From positions 1 to 64,000 of the forward strand of contig NZ_CAJZAG010000018.1 in assembly GCF_914271485.1 (NCBI RefSeq): a stretch of DNA of 64,000 nucleotides, read 5' to 3'. The position numbers and the translations under genes are program-made. Position 1 is the first letter of the stretch. Each line of letters opens with the position of its first letter. A model generated the notes under the pieces. It saw only the letters and a program-made list of their open reading frames with translations, was not told the DNA's origin and did not search any database. Shown one piece after another: positions 1 to 8,568 of the stretch. Origin of the DNA: Cupriavidus pampae. GTDB taxonomy: Bacteria; Pseudomonadota; Gammaproteobacteria; Burkholderiales; Burkholderiaceae.

Positions 1-102
1 CCAGCAAGGAGAAACGCACTAAGCAGACACCAATCAGTGAAGAGGCATGACCTTGGGGTGGGTCAATTTTCGATGCAACTGGTGGGTCAGTTTTAGGTGC
101 AA
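1..102 (+). mobile_element. IS21-family-like right end with 3' tail of an ORF
   Basis: Positions 3-50 read as the last 15 codons of an ORF that enters from outside the window and stops at 48-50. It is followed by two direct copies, 24 bp apart (57-78 and 81-102), of TGGGTCARTTTTMGRTGCAA. Tandem terminal repeats of this kind behind a transposase/helper gene are typical of IS21-family ends, so the ORF tail may be IstB; its 15 residues are too few to prove that. Bases 103-331 hold no gene that I can support. Confidence 0.5.
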
Positions 103-331
103 ATCAACACCAAGCGCATCTGGCGCCCGTATAGCAAGGCCGGACTGAGCGGGCGCCGGCGGAGGCAACGCATTGCTGCTGTCGAGCGAAGCCGCAGCCG
201 GTTGCAACGGGCCCGACCCAAGCTGCCAGCTCATGCTCTCCTGCATCGACCAACCAACATGGCGAGACTACGGGTCCAGCACTGCCGCGGCACAGACCGC
301 AACGCGGAGCGTGGCGCAAATAAATGATCAG

Positions 332-721
332 TTAGGAGACTAACCGGATTGGACCCGGATACTGCCCCACGGTCGAGTCTTTGGTTAGAAGGATGATGCC
401 TTCGACAGTCGCCTGTGCGATCAGCATCCGGTCGAACGGATCCTTGTGCAGCGGGGGGAGGCTCTCGACAGCGACGGCATGCTCGCTACCAATCGGCAGC
501 TCGTTGTATTCGTTGTCGAGCAATCCGCGTCGCAAAACGCGCGGATCGACGCGAAAGTCGCTCCGACCGAGTCCCCGCTTGATCGCGATTTCCCAAATGC
601 TCGCGGCGCTAAAAAACAGCTCGATTTCTCGCGATTGCATCAGTGCCATTGCCTCGGCCGGCAGCTTCTCTGGCGAACTCGCTGCCCAAATCAGCAGATG
701 GGTATCCAGCAGAACCTTCAC
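332..721 (-). CDS. vapC: PIN-domain RNase toxin, VapC family
   Basis: A 129-residue protein, the usual VapC size. PIN-domain acidic residues are visible: D6 in LLDTHLLIW near the N-terminus, the glutamate of SIWEIAIK in the middle, and the paired aspartates of KDPFDRMLIAQA toward the end. PIN toxins are Mg-dependent endoribonucleases that cleave tRNA or rRNA. It starts with GTG and overlaps the stop of the upstream antitoxin gene by 4 bases (GTGA), so the two are translationally coupled. Family assignment is firm; the RNA target cannot be read from sequence. Confidence 0.88.
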   Translation of the reverse strand: MKVLLDTHLLIWAASSPEKLPAEAMALMQSREIELFFSAASIWEIAIKRGLGRSDFRVDPRVLRRGLLDNEYNELPIGSEHAVAVESLPPLHKDPFDRMLIAQATVEGIILLTKDSTVGQYPGPIRLVS

Positions 722-963
722 GCGTCACCTTCAAATAGGTTCTCGATCTCCTTCTTGCCCATCTCGTCAAAGTCATCGGGAACACTGAACTCGCCGGCGA
801 GAAAACCGAGCCGTTTCACATCCCTGCCGGTAGGCGCGGAAAGAGGCACGACTTTGACCAACGGCTTACCCGCTTTGGCGATGACAAAGGGCTCGCCGTT
901 TGCCGCCTGTTCTACCAGCCTCGACAGATGGGTCTTGGCCTCGTGGATGTTGATGGTTTGCAT
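718..963 (-). CDS. Phd/YefM-type antitoxin of the VapC pair
   Basis: An 81-residue protein beginning MQTINIHEAKTHLSRLVEQ, the classic Phd/YefM N-terminal fold that dimerises and binds DNA. The C-terminal third (SVPDDFDEMGKKEIENLF) is the acidic toxin-binding tail. An in-frame TTG three codons upstream is possible, but the ATG at 963 fits the family start. It should neutralise the downstream PIN toxin and autorepress the operon. Confidence 0.87.
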   Translation of the reverse strand: MQTINIHEAKTHLSRLVEQAANGEPFVIAKAGKPLVKVVPLSAPTGRDVKRLGFLAGEFSVPDDFDEMGKKEIENLFEGDA

Positions 964-975
964 GGTTAACAAAGT

Positions 976-1000
976 AAACTAAGTCCAATTAGTCTAGTTT
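976..1000 (-). promoter_or_regulatory. Possible operator of the vapC-antitoxin operon
   Basis: AAACTA and TAGTTT form a 6-bp inverted repeat with a 13-bp AT-rich spacer, 13-37 bases upstream of the antitoxin start. It stands in the position expected for an autorepressed toxin-antitoxin operator. The arms are short, so this is tentative. Confidence 0.3.
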
Positions 1001-1199
1001 TAATAGCCCGTTGTCGCAAGTTGAAAAACGACCGAGAAGCCGACCAAGGCGGTTAATCCGGCCAAAAGTTATTTATTAGGCGCCTTGAAAAGCAGCGATG
1101 ACAGCCGATGAGCTCGAGTTGCGTGATCGCCCTAGACAGATCGTTCCGAATCATCGCGTTCTCGACGCTGGTCGCGGCTGGCCTCGAGTTCGTGCCAGT

Positions 1200-1502
1200 G
1201 GACGATCGAGCTGCATCGCGTTGCCGAGGTCTTCCAGTCGGCATATTGATCAGGCATGTAAACGGCGCACAGGCGGAAGCTGGCAGCGATAGCAATCGCC
1301 TCGTCGAGAAAAAAGGCGCGGTGTTTGATATAGCCTCCGTGGGCAATAGCCCGCAGGCCCGGCAGTCCAGCCGGCCATAGATCCACCCGCCGGGGTGGGC
1401 CGCCGAGCATAGCCGGCACGAAGCTTTCGTAGTCTTGCCGTTCTGGACACTAACGTCCAGCTTCTCGGTTCGAACGTGGCTTTCTGCACTCGCCGGCCAC
1501 AC
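1200..1502 (-). pseudogene. Decayed gene for an Ada-type metal-binding-domain protein
   Basis: Two minus-strand frames carry consecutive pieces of one conserved protein. One frame has NGKTTKASC and IYGRLDC. The next has LRAIAHGGYIKHRAFFLDEA followed by RLCAVYMPDQYADWK. From memory of the family these join as a small protein with the GYRPCAVCMP-type cysteine motif related to the Ada metal-binding domain. Here the frame breaks and one cysteine of the motif reads tyrosine (CAVY), so the copy looks dead. A 150-residue reading in a single frame is a mixture of real and shadow sequence. The identity is recalled, not searched. Confidence 0.45.
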
Positions 1503-1546
1503 CTTAGGGCGTCCACCCCCGGCATGCAGAGGTGCTTAATTAGGGG

Positions 1547-1575
1547 CTTGAAATGGATGCTTTCCGTTGCTATTT
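1547..1575 (+). promoter_or_regulatory. Sigma32-like heat-shock promoter
   Basis: CTTGAAA (1547-1553) is a perfect match to the sigma32 -35 element. After a 14-bp spacer, TGCTATTT (1568-1575) matches the CCCCATNT -10 at four of eight positions. It lies about 125 bp upstream of the first of two Hsp20 genes, which fits heat-shock control. The -10 match is weak. Confidence 0.5.
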
Positions 1576-1701
1576 TTATTTCCGCTCAGGCAGTCGCGAC
1601 TCGCGCTGCGTGTTTCTGTTTGTTTGCCAGCGGTGAGGGCGGGTGAATGGGAGCGCGTGAAGCCCTTCACTCCTCGCTGCGCTCTACAGGAGGATACGAC
1701 C

Positions 1702-2142
1702 ATGACTGACGCATTTTTCGGAACCGACCTTCTCAATGACTTCGATCGTCTGCAAAGGCAGATGACAAGCGTATTCGGCGGATTTCCGTCCAGCATCCGC
1801 GCCGGGCGCGCCGGCGCATTTCCTGCCATCAACGTTGGGGCAACTGACGACTCGATTGAGATCGTGGCTTTTGCACCCGGACTCAAGCAGGAAGACATCG
1901 AAGTCACCATCGACCGTGGGCTGTTGACGATCAGCGGTGAACGACAACCGCCCTGGCAAGACTCCATGCCGGAGTCACGGCATTACGCTCAGGAGCGCTT
2001 TGTTGGAGCGTTCCGGAGGGTGATTGAACTGCCGGAGGGCGCAGATCCTGACAAAGTTCAGGCCCGATATGCCAACGGTTGCCTTTTGGTAAGCGTGGGT
2101 AGGCGAGAGGCGTCCAAGCCCCGAGCGATCACTGTCCAATAA
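1702..2142 (+). CDS. Small heat shock protein, Hsp20/alpha-crystallin family
   Basis: 146 residues. The alpha-crystallin domain covers roughly residues 40-146: AINVGATDDSIEIVAFAPGL, then DIEVTIDRGLLTISGER, and the end KVQARYANGCLLVSVGRRE. Hsp20 proteins are ATP-independent holdases that keep unfolding proteins soluble. The ATG at 1702 is chosen because AGGAGG stands 9 bases upstream; the open frame extends further back without a better start. The second Hsp20 gene follows after 16 bases, so the two form an operon whose products may co-assemble. Confidence 0.92.
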   Translation: MTDAFFGTDLLNDFDRLQRQMTSVFGGFPSSIRAGRAGAFPAINVGATDDSIEIVAFAPGLKQEDIEVTIDRGLLTISGERQPPWQDSMPESRHYAQERFVGAFRRVIELPEGADPDKVQARYANGCLLVSVGRREASKPRAITVQ

Positions 2143-2158
2143 TGTCAAGGAGGCTGCC

Positions 2159-2566
2159 ATGAACGACAACTCCCAACTTGCACAACGTAACGGTGGTGCT
2201 GTGGCCCAGCGCCCTGAGGAGAAGGGCGGGCGACGAGTCACCTTGGTCCCGGCTGTGGACATTGTGGAAGACACTAATGGCGTTACGTTGTGGGCTGACC
2301 TCCCAGGCGTGAGCCGCGAGAATCTTCAGGTCAGCTTCAACGACGGTGCATTGCACATCGAAGGGCAGGCGGTCGTGCCGACGCCCTCCGGTCTTCGCGT
2401 GCAGCATGCGGAAATTCGCCAACCTCACTTTGCGAGGTCGTTCTCGTTGCGACCGGACTTGGATGCCGGGCAAATCGGGGCGCTGCTGCAGGACGGCGTA
2501 CTAAAACTAACTATCCCTCGACGTGAGGAAGCGAGACCGCGGCGCATTGCGATCAATTCGGCTTAG
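2159..2566 (+). CDS. Small heat shock protein, Hsp20 family (second copy)
   Basis: 135 residues. The alpha-crystallin core begins near residue 32 (VDIVEDTNGVTLWADLPGV) and ends with GVLKLTIPRREEARPRRI, including the conserved A/G-x-L-x-x-x-I-P-type segment. An AAGGAGG Shine-Dalgarno lies before the ATG. It is clearly diverged from the upstream Hsp20, as in the paired class-A-like/class-B-like sHsps of proteobacteria. Same holdase role; co-transcribed with the first copy. Confidence 0.92.
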   Translation: MNDNSQLAQRNGGAVAQRPEEKGGRRVTLVPAVDIVEDTNGVTLWADLPGVSRENLQVSFNDGALHIEGQAVVPTPSGLRVQHAEIRQPHFARSFSLRPDLDAGQIGALLQDGVLKLTIPRREEARPRRIAINSA

Positions 2567-2698
2567 GCAATCGGCGTCTGCGAGGGGGCGCGTTCCGGGG
2601 CGTTCCAGGGCGGCCCCTCGGCGTCGGCCCCCTAGCAGACCGAGCGTATCGGTTTCGACCACGAAAACATGAATTGCTGATTGACTGCTGAGGTCGTC

Positions 2699-3082
2699 AT
2701 GGAATTTGATACCGATTGGATGACATTAGGTACTCATCGGATACGGCTACGCTGCGTCCGTGGGTTTCCAACAGAGAAGATGCGCACTATTGCGGAGCTT
2801 GCTCGCATTGCAATCGAACACAATATGAGCGCAGCAGCCAGGCTACTGGAAGTGGTTGCGGATCGATCCAATGCATATTGGATAAAAATCGGCACGACAT
2901 TTCCGAAGGATAAGGATATGGCGCCCGAACTCGAGCTGGCGCTGGCCACCATCCTCGGCCTGAAGGCGGATCAGATCAATTTGGAGGTCACAGTCGTCAG
3001 CCAAGCTGAAGTCGACCTGCACTTCGGCGCGTACGAACGTATGCTTGCTGAGAGGATTGGGATCATCCCTCCAATACAGTGA
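2699..3082 (+). CDS. Hypothetical protein
   Basis: 127 residues from the ATG at 2699; an in-frame TTG at 2681 is the only longer option. No family recognised. The protein looks soluble and mixed alpha/beta, with an N-terminal EFDTDWMTLGTHRIRLRCVRGF segment split by short turns, an Ala/Leu-rich helix (TIAELARIAIEHN) and a C-terminal ERMLAERIGI. No signal peptide or membrane segment. It follows the Hsp20 pair by 132 bases on the same strand, so it may be stress-related, but that is only context. Confidence 0.5.
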   Translation: MEFDTDWMTLGTHRIRLRCVRGFPTEKMRTIAELARIAIEHNMSAAARLLEVVADRSNAYWIKIGTTFPKDKDMAPELELALATILGLKADQINLEVTVVSQAEVDLHFGAYERMLAERIGIIPPIQ

Positions 3083-3205
3083 TTCAGGGCAAGCCGCGGT
3101 GATGAAGCCGGCCCTATTCATGTAGAGAGCGGTTGACATTCAAACGCAATACCTGGCAGTTGCCTCTCAGCCTGGCCCTAGCGGCACGCCCGCGTGACCG
3201 GTGCC

Positions 3206-3559
3206 ATGGCTCAACCAGCGCGCCAAGCGGCCCAGCCATGGCAAGATGCCGACATGCGCATTTCGTCCCAATCTAACGCAACGCCGCCATTCGCCGCAGC
3301 CAGTCCCGCCGAGCAACTCCGCCGGCGGGCCGAGGCTATTCTGTGGGTCCGAACCCAGATGGCGAAATTCTCCCTCACTCTCGAGGATTTGGTCGCCGCA
3401 GGGTGTTTCCCGATCGACGTCGCTTCGTCGGCATCCAAGGTGGTCGCGCGCTATCGCAGCGCCGACGGCCAAAGTTGGAACGGGGAGGGGGCCTTACCTG
3501 AATGGCTGCAGCGGGCAGTCAACGCCGGGCAGTCGATGGAACATTTTCGGGTCGGCTAG
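3206..3559 (+). CDS. H-NS-family DNA-binding protein, short form
   Basis: The C-terminal 40 residues carry the H-NS DNA-binding signature: YRSADGQSWNGEGALPEWLQ matches the conserved Y-R-(N/S)...W-x-G-x-G-x-x-P-x-W-L core that reads AT-rich minor grooves. Before it lies FSLTLEDLVAAGCF, the usual short segment ahead of that domain. The long coiled-coil oligomerisation domain of H-NS/Bv3F is missing or unrecognisable; the N-terminus is Ala/Pro/Gln-rich. GTG 3194, ATG 3206 and ATG 3254 are all possible starts. Such short forms could act as modulators of full-length H-NS. Confidence 0.7.
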   Translation: MAQPARQAAQPWQDADMRISSQSNATPPFAAASPAEQLRRRAEAILWVRTQMAKFSLTLEDLVAAGCFPIDVASSASKVVARYRSADGQSWNGEGALPEWLQRAVNAGQSMEHFRVG

Positions 3560-3760
3560 GTTGGGTTGCCACGAGGGTCGAGACGGGGCATCTTAGTCGT
3601 TCAAAACCCCATACGCGGGGTGCTGCTGACGAGCGCTCCGAAGAGGTTGCGCTCACTTATATGAAGAAACGTAGGACGGGCTCGGACTGCGCAACCTGGC
3701 GTCCTGTAGTAGCCTTTTTTGGGACTTCTACTTCCAACGCAGGCACTACCCAACGCGGTC

Positions 3761-5785
3761 ATGGACGCACCATCAAAAGGCCTATCGCCAAGTGTTGTCA
3801 ATCATGACACCACATTGCCGGGCGCTACGTGCCGAAACGAGTTGACCGAGCGCATTGCCAATCACGATTGGACCCGAAGTGTCCTCGGGACCCCGGAGAG
3901 CTGGCCTCGTACGTTGCGTACGATGGTGGCGTTGATGGAGAACTCGAAGGTGCCGATGTGGCTTGGTTGGGGGCCGTCTCTATGCATGATTTACAACGCG
4001 GCCTACATAGAGTTGCTTGGTAACAAGCATCCTGATGCAATGGGCCAGCCCATTCGCGAGGTCTGGTCAGAAATCTGGCCAGACATTAGCGAGCTCATCG
4101 CGACCACAATGTCAGGTGAGGGTATCTGCGCGGACGATATGCCGCTCTTGGTCAAGCGAAAGGACGTCGAGGAGCAAGCATACTTCTCATTCTCGTACTC
4201 CCCGGTTCGCGATGAGGGGGACCATATCCAGGGGATGGTTTGCACAGTCTGGGAGACTACGAAGAAGGTCAACTACCGTCGAGAACTGCAGGATAGTCAG
4301 GCGCGGTTTCTGGCGCTGACGAAGGCCAGCGCCAACGTCATCTATCGCGCAAGCGCCGATTGGTCAGAGCTAATCGTCGTGGAGGGGCAGGGATTACTGG
4401 CCAACGTCGGTGCCCCGAATCGATCGTGGCTTGACGGCTATGTCCCCCTTGAGGATCGGGCGCGGGTCTGGCAGGCAATTCAACGCGCGGTGGCTGACAA
4501 ATCTACCTACGAGCAAGAACATCGGTTCGTTCGTGTTGATGGTTCGGTGGGCTGGACCATGTCTCGCGCGGTCCCCATGCTCGACGCGGCCGGAGAGGTC
4601 GTGGAGTGGTTTGGCACGGCGACCGATGTCACCTCGAGGCACGAAGCGGAGACTGCACTGGCAGAGGCGCAGAAAGGCAAGGATCGTTTCCTCGCCATGC
4701 TGGCGCACGAGTTGCGCAATCCTTTGGCTCCGATTCGGAATGGATTGCAGGTTTTGAACTCCCGCCTGGACTCAAGCCAGCCTGGCGGCGTGCTTGCCAC
4801 GCTCAACAAACAGGTCGACCACCTGGTCCGGTTGGTCGATGACCTCATGGACGTTGCCAGAATCAATACCGGCGTGCTTCAGGTCAAGCCCAGCCGCATC
4901 GAACTGGGAAGTGCGATTCAAAGCGCGATCGCACTGAGCAGTCCTGCCATTGAGAGCGGAAAGCATGCTTTAGTTGTCCAATTGCCATCTGATCCGTTGT
5001 TCGTCAGGGGAGACGAGGTCCGATTGGCGCAGGCTTTCTCCAATCTTCTGAACAACGCGGCGAGATATACGCCCACCCCGGGGCGGATCGAGGTGTCAGT
5101 GCTCTCGGAGATTGGTCATGCAGTAGTGCATGTGGCTGACAACGGCATAGGTATCGAGCTTGAGGATCAAGCGAGATTGTTTGCGCTCTTCGACCGCTTG
5201 CACCCGAGGGTCGCATCAGGTCAGGGATTAGGGGTCGGACTTGCACTTACGAAGTTGGTTCTCGACGCGCACGGGGCCACTATTGCGGTCCGAAGCGGTG
5301 GCACGGGAAAGGGCAGTTGTTTTACCGTGTCGATTCCACTCTCCACCGAGGTCACCGTCGATGTCGCCGGCAGAACCGAGCCTGCGCCAATCCAAGGGCT
5401 CAGAGTGCTGGTCGTCGATGACAACCGCGATGCGGCGGATAGTCTCGGCCTGTTGGTCGATTTGATTGGCTGCAGGTCGACGGTCTTCAATTCCGGCTTC
5501 GCTGCTCTGGAGGCACTCGATGCTGTAGCCCCTCAAGTGGCACTGTTGGATGTTGGCATGCCGGAAATGGACGGGTGCGCTCTAGCGCGAGCTATCCGGT
5601 CCATCGATAGACACCGCGACGTGGTATTGATTGCGGTGACGGGCTGGGGCCAGCCGCAAGACAGGGCGAGGACGACTGCGGCCGGTTTTGACCACCACTT
5701 GGTCAAGCCAATCAGTATCGAGCAGCTCCAGCCAATATTGGCGGGCATAGACAAGCTAGGTGCCACAAAATCCCAACAAGAATAG
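3761..5785 (+). CDS. Hybrid sensor histidine kinase with PAS domains and receiver
   Basis: 674 residues from the ATG at 3761; an in-frame TTG at 3719 exists. Order: two PAS-like sensor domains (about 40-165 and 185-300), HisKA with the phospho-acceptor H316 in HELRNP, HATPase with FSNLLNNAARYTP, DNGIGI and GQGLGVGLAL, then a C-terminal receiver (about 548-665) with D597 in LLDVGMPEMDG and the conserved VKP lysine. There is no membrane segment, so it senses a cytoplasmic cue. No HPt domain and no separate response regulator lie nearby, so its output partner is encoded elsewhere. Confidence 0.92.
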   Translation: MDAPSKGLSPSVVNHDTTLPGATCRNELTERIANHDWTRSVLGTPESWPRTLRTMVALMENSKVPMWLGWGPSLCMIYNAAYIELLGNKHPDAMGQPIREVWSEIWPDISELIATTMSGEGICADDMPLLVKRKDVEEQAYFSFSYSPVRDEGDHIQGMVCTVWETTKKVNYRRELQDSQARFLALTKASANVIYRASADWSELIVVEGQGLLANVGAPNRSWLDGYVPLEDRARVWQAIQRAVADKSTYEQEHRFVRVDGSVGWTMSRAVPMLDAAGEVVEWFGTATDVTSRHEAETALAEAQKGKDRFLAMLAHELRNPLAPIRNGLQVLNSRLDSSQPGGVLATLNKQVDHLVRLVDDLMDVARINTGVLQVKPSRIELGSAIQSAIALSSPAIESGKHALVVQLPSDPLFVRGDEVRLAQAFSNLLNNAARYTPTPGRIEVSVLSEIGHAVVHVADNGIGIELEDQARLFALFDRLHPRVASGQGLGVGLALTKLVLDAHGATIAVRSGGTGKGSCFTVSIPLSTEVTVDVAGRTEPAPIQGLRVLVVDDNRDAADSLGLLVDLIGCRSTVFNSGFAALEALDAVAPQVALLDVGMPEMDGCALARAIRSIDRHRDVVLIAVTGWGQPQDRARTTAAGFDHHLVKPISIEQLQPILAGIDKLGATKSQQE

Positions 5786-5821
5786 CCTTAGAGAGATGTC
5801 GCCCCGGAGACCGTGGTGACC

Positions 5822-6682
5822 TCATTGAAGATCATTGAAGCGGTAAAGCAAGGCAGGGTTCGTTGAGAGGATGCTGTCCCGCACGGGCTGCGGGAACCAG
5901 CGAGCGAGCAGGTTCGCGAGTGCGGCGTCGTCTGGCTTGACCGACTCCGTGGCATGGGGCCAGTCGGTACCCCATACGAGCCGAGAAGCAAAGCGGTCGC
6001 CGAGGTTTGCGACGAAGTCATCAAGCCGATGCAGATCGGGGCTGCCGTGCGGCACCGCCATGTAGGCGCCGGACAGCTTTAGCCACCCGTGGCCGCTGCC
6101 GAGCAGCTTGTTGACCGCCCGGATCATTAGTGGGGCTAACGATGGTTCAGTGCAGGCTCGGGCGAAATGATCGACGACGATGTCGACACCGAGCCCCAGC
6201 AGGTGATCCACTTCCTGCAGGAAGTCATTGGGCAGCATGTGGACCTGCAGATGCCAGCCAACGTGGCGAAGCCTTGCTGCTAACGGCTTCGCCATCGTGA
6301 TATCGGTCGCACCCTTTTGAACGAGGTTCAGGCGTGCGCCGACCACGCCGGCAGCCGCAAGCTGGTCCAGTTCCCGATCGGGGGTATGTGGCGTGACCAC
6401 GGCCACGCCGCGCGCCGACGGACCGAAATACTGCAATGCCGCGAGCGTTACCCGATGGTCGGTGCCATACGACGACGGCTGGACGACCACGTTGCGGCGG
6501 GTGCCAAGACGCGTGCGAAGTTTCTCGTATTGCGCGGGCGTGGCGGCACCATGCGTCAGCAATGCGTTCTGCGCAAAGGGCAGCGCCGGGTCGAAGATAT
6601 GCATGTGACAGTCACATGCGTTGTCAGGCATGACGAACGCCGGTGCGTCGGTACCTGCCGAGTGAGGAACGCTGTCCGTCAT
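5822..6682 (-). CDS. Amidohydrolase-2 family, 2-pyrone-4,6-dicarboxylate lactonase-like
   Basis: 286 residues, a single TIM barrel. Active-site landmarks of the LigI branch are present: HMH at 26-28 (CDCHMHIFDP), QVHMLPND, VVDHFAR and GTDWPHA near the end. LigI hydrolyses 2-pyrone-4,6-dicarboxylate to oxalomesaconate in protocatechuate 4,5-cleavage. The nearby LigK/RraA-type aldolase (7756-8397) supports such a role, but no ring-cleavage dioxygenase or LigJ is in view, so the substrate could be another lactone. An AGGAG precedes the ATG. It is last in a three-gene minus-strand operon. Confidence 0.82.
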   Translation of the reverse strand: MTDSVPHSAGTDAPAFVMPDNACDCHMHIFDPALPFAQNALLTHGAATPAQYEKLRTRLGTRRNVVVQPSSYGTDHRVTLAALQYFGPSARGVAVVTPHTPDRELDQLAAAGVVGARLNLVQKGATDITMAKPLAARLRHVGWHLQVHMLPNDFLQEVDHLLGLGVDIVVDHFARACTEPSLAPLMIRAVNKLLGSGHGWLKLSGAYMAVPHGSPDLHRLDDFVANLGDRFASRLVWGTDWPHATESVKPDDAALANLLARWFPQPVRDSILSTNPALLYRFNDLQ

Positions 6683-6710
6683 TGCGTGACGCTCCTGGGT
6701 CGTTGGCGTG

Positions 6711-7670
6711 TCAGCGTTTGGCTGCCGCCGAGGTGTTCCAGAACCGATAGGTGCGTTCCAGTTCGGATTTGGCCTCAGGAATTGAGGAGGAGTCCACCAG
6801 ATCTAGCGACATGTCGCTGACCTGTTTCCGTACGTCCGGGTTGGCGAGCGTCTTGCGCAGCGCCGCGTTGAACTTGTCCGCGATCGTCGTGGGCAGGTTC
6901 TTCGGCGCGAAGAACGCATTGAAGCTGTTGAGGTTCAGGCCCGGCACACTGGCTTCGGCGAAGGTCGGGACCTCGGGCAGCAGTTGTGAACGCTTGTCGC
7001 CCGTGACCGCGAGCGGGCGCACTTTCTTCGCGCGCACCATGGTGACGGCTTCCGGAGAACCGGTCACTCCGGAGGCAAGTTGGCCGCCGATGAGTTGCGG
7101 CATCATCAGCGCGGACCCGTTGAAGGGGATGGCTTCGATCGCGACGCCTGACTTATTGCCGACGCTGCTGCCGATGAGATCCGGCATTCCGCCCATCAGC
7201 GGTACACCGTAATTGCGTTTGCTTGGGTCGTTCTTCGCAATCTCCATGAACTGCTGAAGGGTCGTAGCGGGGCTGGTGATCGGCACTGAGAGCACCCACT
7301 GGAAGCGGGCCACAGTACCGAGAGCCGTGAAGTCCCGCAGGGCGTCATACCCGGCCGTCGGTGTAATCAACGGCACGATCACAACGGAGTGGTCGAGAGC
7401 GAGCAGGTACACGGAGCCGTCGGCCGGCGCGTTCTTGACGTAAGCGGTGCCAATCTGGCCACTGGCGCCCGGGCGGTTTTCCACCACCACAGTGTGGCCC
7501 AGCTCCTTGGCGAGGCCGGGCGCGAGCAGGCGAGCGAGCGCGTCAGTGGCGCCGCCTGCTGCGAATGGTACGACGATGCGGATGGGGCCGTTGTATTCCG
7601 CGGCGTACGCGGCAGTCGATACGGTAGTGCTCAGGGCGAGCGCTACCAGCATGCGCATGAGGATGTGCAT
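6711..7670 (-). CDS. Bug-family periplasmic solute-binding protein
   Basis: 319 residues with a signal peptide ending at AYAA. Bug signatures follow: PIRIVVPFAAGGATDALAR, VVVENRPGASGQIG, and the tail PEVPTFAEA. Bug proteins bind carboxylic or amidated small molecules and deliver them to TctA/TctB-type transporters, or act as sensors. It lies 28 bases upstream of the amidohydrolase and downstream of the aldolase, suggesting it captures that pathway's substrate. No membrane partner gene is adjacent. Confidence 0.9.
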   Translation of the reverse strand: MHILMRMLVALALSTTVSTAAYAAEYNGPIRIVVPFAAGGATDALARLLAPGLAKELGHTVVVENRPGASGQIGTAYVKNAPADGSVYLLALDHSVVIVPLITPTAGYDALRDFTALGTVARFQWVLSVPITSPATTLQQFMEIAKNDPSKRNYGVPLMGGMPDLIGSSVGNKSGVAIEAIPFNGSALMMPQLIGGQLASGVTGSPEAVTMVRAKKVRPLAVTGDKRSQLLPEVPTFAEASVPGLNLNSFNAFFAPKNLPTTIADKFNAALRKTLANPDVRKQVSDMSLDLVDSSSIPEAKSELERTYRFWNTSAAAKR

Positions 7671-7755
7671 GAGTGTCTCCGGATATTTGGGAAAGGCGCT
7701 TCTGTGAGCGCTCCAGCGATGCAGGAAGACGCGCCCGTTGCGGGGCGCGTCAACA

Positions 7756-8397
7756 TCAACGGAGGCCGAAGCGCTCCAGGGTTTCGCCGAGCTTAAGCAG
7801 TTGGACCATTGTCTGGCCTTCCTTCAGCGCGACGCGCATGGCTTCTTCCTTCGCCTCGCGCTCGATGCTCTTGTTGATGACGCTCTCCACCTCATCGGGC
7901 GAGACCACGACCAAACCGTCACGGTCACCGATGATGATGTCGCCCGCATGGATCTGGGCGCCGCCGAAGTGCACCGGCACGTTGACTCTGCCAGGCTGAT
8001 TCTTGCCGGTGCCCTTGATAGATAGCCCACGGCAGAACACGGGGAAACCCATCTCGATGATGGCGTTGCCATCGCGTACCGAACCGTTCACGACTAGACC
8101 CGCGAGTCCCAGCTCAAGCGCGGCGAGGGTCAGGATGTCGCCCCAGGGTCCTGCTTCGAGAAAGCCCTTGGCGTCGACGACGAGTACGTCGCCGGGCTTC
8201 GTCTTGGTCAGGGCATAGTGGATCATCAGGTTATCGCCGGGGCGGATGTCCACGGTGACGGCCGGTCCGGCCATGCGTAGAGTCGGATCCAGGGGTTTGA
8301 GGCCCGAATCGAGCGCGCCTTTCTGGCCCTGGGCTTCATGGATGGTGGCAGTGCCCAATCCTTTGAGGCGGTTGATGTGTTGTGCGATGGCGGACAT
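7756..8397 (-). CDS. RraA-family aldolase, 4-carboxy-4-hydroxy-2-oxoadipate aldolase-like
   Basis: 213 residues, the full RraA/HMG-aldolase fold. GDNLMIH, the VVNGSVRD Arg-Asp pair that binds pyruvate and divalent metal in class II aldolases such as LigK/GalC/ProA, and GDIIIGDRDGLVVV are all present. These enzymes split CHA or HMG to pyruvate plus an oxo acid and also decarboxylate oxaloacetate. First gene of the minus-strand operon, divergent from the GntR gene, with TTGTAC half-sites between them. RNase E inhibitor RraA proper is shorter (about 160 residues), so a metabolic aldolase is preferred. Confidence 0.87.
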   Translation of the reverse strand: MSAIAQHINRLKGLGTATIHEAQGQKGALDSGLKPLDPTLRMAGPAVTVDIRPGDNLMIHYALTKTKPGDVLVVDAKGFLEAGPWGDILTLAALELGLAGLVVNGSVRDGNAIIEMGFPVFCRGLSIKGTGKNQPGRVNVPVHFGGAQIHAGDIIIGDRDGLVVVSPDEVESVINKSIEREAKEEAMRVALKEGQTMVQLLKLGETLERFGLR

Positions 8398-8444
8398 ATC
8401 GTCTCCGTTTTGAGTGATTACTGTGTGTTGCTGGTGTGCGAATA

Positions 8445-8568
8445 GTACAAAATAAAAACAATAAAGCTCAAGAAGAAGTTAGGCGAATGCGGGTAAACGT
8501 GAGAAATTTGCCATTTGATATGAGAATGACACCCGCTTGCCGCAAGGTTTTGTACATAAAAAGTACAA
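8445..8568. promoter_or_regulatory. Putative GntR operators in the divergent promoter region
   Basis: TTGTAC-N7-GTACAA, a perfect inverted repeat, lies at 8550-8568, and a further GTACAA half-site at 8445-8450 sits 48 bases upstream of the aldolase start. More copies of the hexamer stand at 9368-9373 and at 9484-9489, just upstream of the dehydrogenase gene. FCD-type GntR regulators usually read TTGT-ACAA-like dyads, so these are good candidates for the product of 8696-9379. The region 8398-8695 otherwise holds no gene. Confidence 0.55.

Noticed and set aside
2567..2640. Terminator after the second Hsp20 gene
   Set aside because: CGAGGGG and CCCCTCG can pair, but the loop is about 25 bases and no T tract follows.
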